Assembly (NCBI GenBank): GCA_022736535.1
Contig: DZCT01000290.1
Coordinates: 1 to 6,460 of the forward strand
Direction: 5' to 3'
Length of the DNA: 6,460 nt
Source of the DNA: Desulfatirhabdium butyrativorans
Lineage (GTDB): Bacteria; Desulfobacterota; Desulfobacteria; Desulfobacterales; JAIFKL01
The first letter of the stretch is position 1. Each line of letters starts with the position of its first letter. Of this stretch, positions 1 through 5,649 are shown piece after piece. The translations under genes were made by a program, and so were the position numbers. Below the pieces are notes generated by a model. That model did not search any database. It saw only the letters and a list, made by a program, of their open reading frames with translations, and had not been told where the DNA came from.

Positions 1-2
1 AG

Positions 3-275
3 AAAGTAAAGCCGATGATACAATATGTAATTGAAAAAAATGTAAATTTAATCGATTATGATGTTAATTGGGGAAGAGCCAATTTCAATTCATTAATTAA
101 ACAATATGCATTAACACGATTTAATCCTAAATTTGTTCTATCTTTGCATATTGATTATGAGAAGTTTGAAAAAATTGATCTAAATGTATTATTAATTGAA
201 TTAATGGAATGGAAAACTAAATTCGATTTTTCTGAATTCCAAAATGACCAGCGGTCATGTGGTTGGCAAACCTGA
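3..275 (+). CDS. Unrecognised AT-rich reading frame, open at the left edge
   Basis: The frame is open from the first bases of the window, so this is probably the 3' end of a longer gene. If it starts inside, ATG at 15 is the first candidate (86 residues), but only a weak purine stretch precedes it. The product is rich in Ile, Asn, Lys and Phe, with no signal peptide, membrane segment or catalytic motif that I recognise; stretches such as FVLSLHIDYEKFEKIDLN look like ordinary soluble protein. About the last dozen codons (from ~240) lie in the higher-GC DNA of cas8 and overlap its frame by 32 nt, so the original C-terminus may have been lost and replaced by out-of-frame cas8 sequence. It does not resemble Cas6, which often precedes cas8 in this subtype. 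It could also be a chance open frame in AT-rich DNA. No function is assigned. Confidence 0.4.
   Translation, partial: KVKPMIQYVIEKNVNLIDYDVNWGRANFNSLIKQYALTRFNPKFVLSLHIDYEKFEKIDLNVLLIELMEWKTKFDFSEFQNDQRSCGWQT
234..258. other. Composition break / probable rearrangement junction at the 5' end of cas8
   Basis: Bases 1-240 contain 58 G/C (24%), bases 241-300 contain 27 (45%), and the cas genes continue at a similar medium level. The switch is abrupt and coincides with the first ATG of the cas8 frame, which is closed upstream by a TAA at 202-204. A GAATTCCAA at 234-242 is matched by an inverted TTGGAATTC at 308-316. These short arms could have served as microhomology, or may be coincidence. The break may be a recombination point, the edge of an inserted element, or an assembly chimera. 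Confidence 0.5.
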
Positions 276-1479
276 AGTTCAGCGAAAGGATACATTGGAA
301 TATTATCTTGGAATTCTGGAAGAAAAAGATTCTGTATCCAAAGGGCATTGCAGAATTTGTGCGAGCAAAGGAACGCTGTTTGAAGGCGGGCGGCATAATT
401 ACCCGATGGTCGGATCGGGCGATTTTACAAATTTTTATCATTTTCAGGAACCGTCTCTGCTGATCTGCAAAAACTGCCTTATCAAGCTTTACTTTCTTCC
501 CTTGGGGCTTTTGCAGTGCGGCGGCAAACTGATGCTCTTTCAGATTCAAAGCAGCTACGCCGAGAAATTATGGCAGGAAGATGTCATATCGGAGAATCTT
601 GATAAAATCTCGCGAGGTTCTTCCGAAGGCATACTGAAATCCAATTATTTCAACGGAAATAATGCCTTGTTCAAATTTGCTGCGGACATGATCGTAAAAT
701 TCAAGCTGCATGACTATCCTTCCCAGCGGATCACGTTGTTTTACTTCACGAATTTTGCAGCAGAACCGGATGTCCAAATCTATGATCTGCCGAACCCGAT
801 TTTTTCTTTTCTCAAAAGAATGTTGAAGCCGGATTTGAAGGCGGATTGGATGTATGTGGTAAAAAAGCATTACCGCTTTCAAAAAAAAGGCTATTTTTTT
901 GATGAAAATTCTCAGGAATGGGTTGAAGTCAAAAAAAAGACGGAAACTCGCCTGAATGCCGAAGACTATGAGGGAACCCGCAACAATATCATTTATGACC
1001 GCCTGCTTTCCGGCGAATCCATTTTGGGGATGTTGCGGAAAGTCCATAAATCAAGGCAGCTTCATGTTCATATTGCCATAACCTATCTGAAGGAGGTGAG
1101 AAAAATGAAACAGGAGCAGATTGATCTGATCCGAAAAATTTCTGACAAGATCGTTGCGATGTGTCAGAAAGAAGGGAATTATAAGAAATTTATCACGCCC
1201 ATAGAAGGCGCGAAACAGGGCTATGAACTTCGCGGGGCAATTCTTCGTATGGCAAAGGTTTATCTCCAAAACGAAGAAGCAGAACCCTTTGTCCGTTCCA
1301 AAGATTATGTGGAATATCTTTTCCCGGACGGACAAAGTTGGTATGAAACCCGTGATTTTCTGCTGATATGTCTTTATGAGAAGCTTCACGATCTCCGTAT
1401 AGAGCCGAATCAGGTTTCGGATACGGCTGTAGCGGATATCGAAGAAACTGAGGAAAATCCGGAAGGTTTCAACGAATAA
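244..1479 (+). CDS. cas8b: Type I-B Cascade large subunit Cas8 (Cst1-like, CXXC-CXXC), probably lacking its N-terminus
   Basis: This is the large subunit of Cascade; in related type I complexes Cas8 recognises the PAM and helps recruit Cas3. The 411-residue frame has the zinc-finger-like signature of the Cst1 family: CRIC at 36-39 and CKNC at 75-78, with the conserved LPLG stretch just after (86-89). The remainder is mixed alpha/beta and ends in a helical C-terminal part. Identity is supported by the cas7-cas5-cas3 genes directly downstream (15-nt gap to cas7). The start is doubtful. ATG 244 has no Shine-Dalgarno, sits at a sharp composition break, and leaves only 35 residues before the first CXXC, where the family usually has roughly a hundred or more (from memory). 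TTG 295, behind GAAAGGA, is another possible start. I infer that the N-terminal domain is missing, so interference may be impaired. An internal SD and ATG (1105) appear to encode a separate small subunit. Two A8 tracts (881-888, 931-938) lie within the gene. Confidence 0.85.
   Translation: MTSGHVVGKPEVQRKDTLEYYLGILEEKDSVSKGHCRICASKGTLFEGGRHNYPMVGSGDFTNFYHFQEPSLLICKNCLIKLYFLPLGLLQCGGKLMLFQIQSSYAEKLWQEDVISENLDKISRGSSEGILKSNYFNGNNALFKFAADMIVKFKLHDYPSQRITLFYFTNFAAEPDVQIYDLPNPIFSFLKRMLKPDLKADWMYVVKKHYRFQKKGYFFDENSQEWVEVKKKTETRLNAEDYEGTRNNIIYDRLLSGESILGMLRKVHKSRQLHVHIAITYLKEVRKMKQEQIDLIRKISDKIVAMCQKEGNYKKFITPIEGAKQGYELRGAILRMAKVYLQNEEAEPFVRSKDYVEYLFPDGQSWYETRDFLLICLYEKLHDLRIEPNQVSDTAVADIEETEENPEGFNE
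1090..1099 (+). promoter_or_regulatory. Strong internal ribosome binding site within cas8
   Basis: AAGGAGGTGA is complementary to ten consecutive bases of the bacterial 16S rRNA 3' end, a longer match than any gene-start SD in the window. GGAGG ends at 1096, leaving 8 nt before the ATG at 1105, which is in frame with cas8. The underlying codons read Leu-Lys-Glu-Val-Arg-Lys-Met. Such a site in mid-gene is expected if a C-terminal product is translated separately. Confidence 0.75.
1105..1479 (+). CDS. cas11b: Internally translated Cascade small subunit Cas11 (C-terminal part of cas8)
   Basis: In-frame translation from Met288 of the cas8 frame would give a free 124-residue, largely helical protein of about 14 kDa. 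Cas11 subunits line the belly of Cascade and stabilise the crRNA/target duplex. Type I-B, I-C and I-D systems lack a separate small-subunit gene and have been shown to make Cas11 from an internal start near the 3' end of the large-subunit gene. What is seen here: an optimally spaced, full-strength SD, an ATG, a product of the right size (~110-150 residues) beginning with the helix-like MKQEQIDLIRKISDKIV, and no other small-subunit gene between cas8 and cas3. The last ~20 residues are acidic and probably disordered. The small subunit could still be made if the cas8 N-terminus is lost. That the site is used is inference from sequence and family precedent. Confidence 0.7.
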   Translation: MKQEQIDLIRKISDKIVAMCQKEGNYKKFITPIEGAKQGYELRGAILRMAKVYLQNEEAEPFVRSKDYVEYLFPDGQSWYETRDFLLICLYEKLHDLRIEPNQVSDTAVADIEETEENPEGFNE

Positions 1480-1494
1480 TCAGGAGGAAATGAA

Positions 1495-2550
1495 ATGCCA
1501 AATACAGTTCAGGGATTTGTTTTGATTGATGTTGATGTAGTTGCGCTCAACAATGCCGGCAAAGACACTTCGACAACGCTGGAAAATGCCGTTGCGACAA
1601 AGAAGATTTTCAAAGGCAGGGACGCATATACCTATGCTTCAGGACAGGCATGGCGGTATTGGTGGCGTGAGACTTTGAAGAAAGATTTCGGCTGGGAAAT
1701 GTCTCCGGTGACAAGGGAGGCAAAAATCGCCTTCACCGACGCCAATCCTGTCAAATATGCCGACGACGATATGTTCGGCTATATGCGGGCAGCAAAAGAG
1801 GAACGCGTTGACGAGAAAGGGAAAACGAAAAAAGAAAATGTCACACTGACACGGGTTTCTCCGCTCAAAAACTCTGCGCTTATCAGTGTTTCGCCGACCC
1901 GTGTTGTGAAAAACTGGTCATCCATGAGCAGACAGGAAGGCGACGCAGTTCCCTACGGCAAAGACGAATACTGCGCCACGATGAAGGGGATGTTTTCCAT
2001 TGCGCTGGATCAGGTGGGAACTTTTTCCAGCGAAGACCGGACCGGCTTCAAGAATCTGAATGAAACCCTCAGAAAGCTGGCAGTCGAAAACAAGGCGCAG
2101 GAGATTGACGATCCCTTTTCCAAAGATAAATCCGGCAAACCGCTGAAACTGTACCGGATGCCGAAGGAAGCGAGAGTCAAAAGAATTGCTGACACCCTGC
2201 TTGCGCTTGAAGTGATCAACGGCGGCGCAATGCAGACATCCAATATGGGAGATGTTACGCCGAAATTGATTGTTCTGACCACGCTCAACAGCGGCAATCA
2301 TCTTTTTTCTCATCTGGCAAAAGATGATCTGGGAAAGCCCGCGTTTTCTGTGGACGCGCTGAAACAGGTGGTCAATGACTACGCGGGCAGAATTGTCGGA
2401 AAAGTCTATATCGGCAGGCGGATGGGATTCATGGACGAGCTTGAAGAGACTCTGAAAGCCTATCAGGGTGAGAATCAGAAAATCTTCTACGGTTCTGTCA
2501 ATGAAGCTGTCAAAGCATATCTGGAAGAAGTCAAAACCCAAATTCCGTAA
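1495..2550 (+). CDS. cas7: Type I-B Cascade backbone protein Cas7 (Cst2/DevR family)
   Basis: Cas7 polymerises along the crRNA spacer to form the Cascade backbone and presents the guide to target DNA. The 351-residue product has the usual Cst2/DevR layout. An N-terminal beta strand of the RRM-like fold (VQGFVLIDVDVVALNN, 5-20) is followed by a region around 42-58 (RDAYTYASGQAWRYWWR) matching the family's conserved 'R...SGQAWRxWxRE' stretch. Acidic DDMFGYM is at 91-97, and the characteristic TRVSPLKNSALISVSPTR lies at 119-136, before the thumb-like region. AGGAGG at 1482-1487 stands 7 nt before ATG 1495; a nearby ATG at 1490 is out of frame. Length is normal, with no disrupted motif. It is co-transcribed with cas8 (15-nt gap) and cas5 (17-nt gap). 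In related systems several Cas7 copies are needed per complex, in keeping with its strong SD. Confidence 0.93.
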   Translation: MPNTVQGFVLIDVDVVALNNAGKDTSTTLENAVATKKIFKGRDAYTYASGQAWRYWWRETLKKDFGWEMSPVTREAKIAFTDANPVKYADDDMFGYMRAAKEERVDEKGKTKKENVTLTRVSPLKNSALISVSPTRVVKNWSSMSRQEGDAVPYGKDEYCATMKGMFSIALDQVGTFSSEDRTGFKNLNETLRKLAVENKAQEIDDPFSKDKSGKPLKLYRMPKEARVKRIADTLLALEVINGGAMQTSNMGDVTPKLIVLTTLNSGNHLFSHLAKDDLGKPAFSVDALKQVVNDYAGRIVGKVYIGRRMGFMDELEETLKAYQGENQKIFYGSVNEAVKAYLEEVKTQIP

Positions 2551-2567
2551 AAATAAGGAATCTGCTT

Positions 2568-3221
2568 ATGATAGCGTACAGAATTAAGATTACCAGTTGG
2601 ACTGCGAGTTTTCGCTATCCCAATCTGATCAGCGGATATCAGCCTTCATTAGTCGTTCCGCCGCTTTCCACGATTTACGGACTCGTTTCCGCTGCCGCGG
2701 GAAAATATGTCTGCGCCTATGATATGCCGGTGGGATATGTTTTCAAGTTTGAAACTCAGGTGATCGAACTTGAGACAATTTATCAATTCAGTTCAAAGAG
2801 CCGTCTTGTTACCAAATCCAATGTGATCCGGCGGCAGATTCTCTTTGATAATTCCTTATGGCTTTATCTCACAGACGCTGAAGCGGCTCAATCTTTTCTC
2901 CATCCGCATTTTCAACTGCTTTTGGGACGGTCAAATGATCTGGCATCGGTGCAATCCGTTGAAGAGATTGAATTAGAGCCGGTAACTGCATTGGAAAAAT
3001 TAAGAGGGACAACCGTTCCGATGCGCGGTATCCCTATGTCGGCGCCGATTCAGGCTTTGCCGGTCAGCTTTACGGATGAAATTCCGAGACGGAATATCAG
3101 AACTTTTCCTTTTTTCCTTCTCAATTATGATTACAGGCAGCCGGAGCCGTTGCCGGAAAGCGGCTTTCAAGATACCCAGCTTGATTACGAGATTTATTGG
3201 CACGATTATACGAAGTTGTAG
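2568..3221 (+). CDS. cas5: Type I-B Cascade subunit Cas5 (Cas5t-like)
   Basis: Cas5 binds the 5' handle of the crRNA and joins the Cas7 backbone to Cas8. The 217-residue protein opens with the family hallmark: a first strand (YRIKITSWTASFRYP, 4-18) followed by a P/S-rich turn and a G-rich helix (VVPPLSTIYGLVSAAAG, 29-45), equivalent to the 'PPpStl.GLl.aa.G' consensus. Length is usual for the non-catalytic Cas5 of type I-B; the subtype I-C version that processes crRNA is not suggested here. AAGGA at 2555-2559 lies 8 nt before ATG 2568, and cas7 ends 17 nt upstream. The product has no insertion or break. The 53-nt gap that follows contains a perfect palindrome, the only sizeable gap in the cas run. 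Confidence 0.92.
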   Translation: MIAYRIKITSWTASFRYPNLISGYQPSLVVPPLSTIYGLVSAAAGKYVCAYDMPVGYVFKFETQVIELETIYQFSSKSRLVTKSNVIRRQILFDNSLWLYLTDAEAAQSFLHPHFQLLLGRSNDLASVQSVEEIELEPVTALEKLRGTTVPMRGIPMSAPIQALPVSFTDEIPRRNIRTFPFFLLNYDYRQPEPLPESGFQDTQLDYEIYWHDYTKL

Positions 3222-3225
3222 CGGT

Positions 3226-3255
3226 GTAGGGTGGGCAGCAAGCTGCCCACCCTAC
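3226..3255. repeat. Perfect 14-bp palindrome between cas5 and cas3 (REP/MITE-like)
   Basis: GTAGGGTGGGCAGC (3226-3239) and its exact reverse complement (3242-3255) are separated by AA. In RNA this folds as a 13-bp GC-rich stem with a CAAG loop. It begins 4 nt after the cas5 stop and ends 6 nt before the cas3 SD. It lacks a T-run (TTTGAT follows), so it is not a standard intrinsic terminator. From memory, GTAGGGTGGGCA/TGCCCACCCTAC palindromes are dispersed, high-copy repeats in many environmental bacterial genomes, so a mobile REP-like insertion is the likeliest origin. It could still stabilise the upstream mRNA or damp read-through into cas3. Confidence 0.85.
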
Positions 3256-3261
3256 TTTGAT

Positions 3262-3267
3262 AAGGAG
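3262..3267 (+). promoter_or_regulatory. Ribosome binding site fixing the cas3 start
   Basis: AAGGAG stands 7 nt before ATG 3275. A longer reading from TTG 3257 adds six residues but would put the SD inside the gene, so ATG 3275 is preferred. The hairpin at 3226-3255 ends just upstream. Confidence 0.8.
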
Positions 3268-3274
3268 TATAGCT

Positions 3275-5620
3275 ATGAAGGAATTTGACGCTGATGCGGT
3301 CTGGGGAAAGTCGGACGGCAAAAGTCTGCTTCGGCACACTGAAGATTGTCTCATTGTTTATCGAAATCTGAGCGGGGCATTGCCGATGCTTCCCTCTCTT
3401 ACAGGATTGGAAAATTTTTTCGATCTGCTGTTCTGCGCCGTGTATCTGCATGACTGGGGAAAAGCTCATAAAGAATTTCAAAAAGTTCTAAAACAACAGA
3501 AAAACCAGTGGTGTCGGAATCGTCACGAAATTTTCAGCGTGCCGTTTGCAGAAATGCTGCCCTTTGACTCAGAGCAAAAAGAACTGATTTCACAGGCTGT
3601 TCTCGGACATCATAAAGATTTTGAAGCCATTCTGCATTATTTTTATTCGGATGAAGAAATCGAAGCATACCGTCTGAATCCGGTTTCAAAGATCAACCCG
3701 GCAGATTTCAAAGAAAATTTTTTGAAATGTCTTGACTTTGGATATCTGAAAGGATTGAAAATAAGGCTTCCGGAATATTATGCCAAATATGCGCCGGGGA
3801 GTTATCGCTTCGAGTTCGGCAAAGTTGACTTTTCCTCTCAGGAAAACCCCATAAAGACAATTGCTGATCCTTATTTGGCAGAACATGCTGACCCTGAAGG
3901 AAAAAAATATTGGCAGCAGATGCTTCTCTCCGGCGCTGTGAAAATCTGCGATCATGCGGGTTCCGCAGAACTGACAGAAATGCCGCTGCTGACAGAAAGG
4001 CATTTTGACTTTTTATCTCATCCGTCTGAAAAATGGTATGAACATCAGGAAAAATGCGGCTGCGTCAAAGGCAATCTGTTTCTGACCGCGCCTACAGGCT
4101 CCGGCAAAACCGAGGCTGCGCTGTTGTGGCTCAGAAAACAGTTTCAGAGCGGTCATCAGGGGCGTATTTTTTATATTTTGCCTTATACCGCATCTATCAA
4201 TGCCATGCACCGGCGTTTGATAAATCTTTTTGAAGCACAGGGCGTAACTCCAGGAAATACACGGTACATCGGCATTCTGCATGGAAAACTCAGTCAATAT
4301 TTAGCAGAATTTTTTGAACAATCAGACGCCGATTCTTATGAATCATCTCATGAATCAAAGGCTCGGCTGAAAAAGATCAAAGATATGCACCGGCAGATGG
4401 TACATCCGCTTAAAATTGTGACGCCTTTCCAAATACTCAAATACTGCTATGGCGTCAAGGGATTTGAGAAGGGCTTTGCCGAACTTGCCGGCGCGATGCT
4501 GATCTTTGATGAAATTCACGCCTACGATACCCGAACTTTTGCACAGATTGCCGCTTCTTTGAAATGGATGAGAAAACATCTCGGTATCCGTGTGATGATT
4601 ATGACGGCGACGCTTCCGGAGTTTATGCTCAAGGAGTTGCAAGAAGCTGTCAGCGAATCCGAAATGATAAAAGCAGATCAAAGCCTTGCGGAACAGTTTA
4701 CAAGACACCGGGCTGAAATACTTGAGGGGACAATTTTTGATCAGATTCCCAAAATCAGAGAAATTCTTTCTGAAGAACGCCGGGTTATTGTTGTCTGCAA
4801 TACCGTAGCCAATGCTCAGGAAATGTTCTGCAAATTGAATGAAGAGACAGACTCATTGAAATCCGTTCTGATTCATTCCCGATTTACCGCCGAAGACCGT
4901 ATGAAGAAGGAAAAAATTCTTTTTGAACAGGAAAAAGAAATCCAACTTTTGGTGGGGACCCAGGCTATCGAGGTGAGTCTTGACATTGATTTTGACTGCA
5001 TGTTCACAGAGCCTGCACCGTTAGACGCCTTGATTCAGCGATTCGGCAGAATCAACCGAAGGCGGAGAAAAGAGATTTGTCCGGTTTATGTTTGTCGAAA
5101 AGGCGGAGAGAACGATCACTATATCTATCCTGAAGAAATTGTAGAAAAAACGCTGGAAGTGCTGAATCGTGTTTCTGTGATAAAAGAGAAAGAGTTACAG
5201 GAAATGCTCGATGAGGTTTATCCCGAATGTCCTGAACAGAATGAGTATGACGAAACTAAAGCAGGCTTTACAGCAAGTCTTTCCAGACTGAAGCCCTTTA
5301 TGCGGGATAAAGAGGATGAAGACGCTTTCTACAAACAATTTAGCGGTATTCCTGTATTGCCTGCGATATTTCAGGAAACTTATGAAAATCTGATACGACA
5401 ATTTGATTTTGCAGAAGCGGAGAGATTATCTGTGACCTTGCACCGAGGGGTATTTCATAAACTTCTCGGTAAGGATATCATAGAAAAGAATTTTGTCGAA
5501 GTGACTCAACACAGAGGAGTAAAGTTGTTTCCCTACCGGCTTGCCAAATGCAGATATGACTCGGAAACAGGGCTTTCGGAAGAGGAAATAATTAACACTG
5601 AAAGTACCTTATTTTTATGA
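3275..5620 (+). CDS. cas3: CRISPR-associated HD nuclease-helicase Cas3
   Basis: Cas3 is recruited to Cascade-bound target DNA, nicks the displaced strand with its HD domain and degrades it while moving 3'-5' with its SF2 helicase. Both halves are present in the 781 residues. HD nuclease: H21, H59-D60 in YLHDWGK, H84, H112-H113 in GHHKD, and D226 in KICDHAG, a full candidate set of metal ligands. Helicase: Walker A TAPTGSGKT (271-279), motif Ia ILPYTASINA (301-310), DEIH box (412-415), motif III TAT (444-446), motif IV region VIVVCNT (504-510), and motifs V and VI in GTQAIEVSLDIDFD (561-574) and QRFGRINRR (588-596). A C-terminal domain of ~150 residues follows. Length is typical for a fused Cas3 with no frameshift, so the enzyme looks intact even if Cas8 is not. 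It lacks a fused Cas2 or Cas1. The start rests on AAGGAG at 3262-3267. Confidence 0.95.
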   Translation: MKEFDADAVWGKSDGKSLLRHTEDCLIVYRNLSGALPMLPSLTGLENFFDLLFCAVYLHDWGKAHKEFQKVLKQQKNQWCRNRHEIFSVPFAEMLPFDSEQKELISQAVLGHHKDFEAILHYFYSDEEIEAYRLNPVSKINPADFKENFLKCLDFGYLKGLKIRLPEYYAKYAPGSYRFEFGKVDFSSQENPIKTIADPYLAEHADPEGKKYWQQMLLSGAVKICDHAGSAELTEMPLLTERHFDFLSHPSEKWYEHQEKCGCVKGNLFLTAPTGSGKTEAALLWLRKQFQSGHQGRIFYILPYTASINAMHRRLINLFEAQGVTPGNTRYIGILHGKLSQYLAEFFEQSDADSYESSHESKARLKKIKDMHRQMVHPLKIVTPFQILKYCYGVKGFEKGFAELAGAMLIFDEIHAYDTRTFAQIAASLKWMRKHLGIRVMIMTATLPEFMLKELQEAVSESEMIKADQSLAEQFTRHRAEILEGTIFDQIPKIREILSEERRVIVVCNTVANAQEMFCKLNEETDSLKSVLIHSRFTAEDRMKKEKILFEQEKEIQLLVGTQAIEVSLDIDFDCMFTEPAPLDALIQRFGRINRRRRKEICPVYVCRKGGENDHYIYPEEIVEKTLEVLNRVSVIKEKELQEMLDEVYPECPEQNEYDETKAGFTASLSRLKPFMRDKEDEDAFYKQFSGIPVLPAIFQETYENLIRQFDFAEAERLSVTLHRGVFHKLLGKDIIEKNFVEVTQHRGVKLFPYRLAKCRYDSETGLSEEEIINTESTLFL

Positions 5621-5633
5621 CTGACCGAAACAC

Positions 5634-5641
5634 AAAGGGGG
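5634..5641 (+). promoter_or_regulatory. Ribosome binding site of the Rpn-like gene
   Basis: AAAGGGGG lies 8 nt before ATG 5650, favouring that start. A competing in-frame ATG at 5617 overlaps the cas3 stop in an ATGA arrangement and would add 11 residues (MTDRNTKGVFT) by translational coupling. It has no clear SD of its own, and its product would begin unlike most family members. Confidence 0.6.
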
Positions 5642-5649
5642 TTTTCACC

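Noticed and set aside
1..240. Promoter elements in the AT-rich left segment
   Set aside because: Many AT-rich hexamers resemble a -10 box, but no convincing -35/-10 pair with proper spacing stands out, and the segment may not belong to this operon.
244..258. Perfect 6-bp palindrome ATGACC-AGC-GGTCAT at the presumed cas8 start, resembling a TetR-type operator
   Set aside because: A 6-bp perfect inverted repeat with a fixed 3-nt spacer is expected about 1.6 times by chance in 6.46 kb, and no regulator gene or promoter is visible nearby.
217..1389. Long minus-strand open frames opposite cas8 (217-549, 568-1047, 1051-1389)
   Set aside because: They are antisense to a well-supported cas8 frame, lack ribosome binding sites and show no recognisable domains.
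1918..2541. Minus-strand 207-codon open frame opposite cas7
   Set aside because: It mirrors the codon structure of cas7, whose protein family is certain, and has no SD or recognisable motif.
3257..3274. TTG 3257 as the cas3 start
   Set aside because: ATG 3275 has AAGGAG 7 nt upstream, whereas TTG 3257 lies against the palindrome with no SD.
3226..3275. Hairpin after cas5 as an intrinsic terminator
   Set aside because: There is no T-run after the stem (TTTGAT), and cas3 follows at once with its own SD, so full termination is unlikely.
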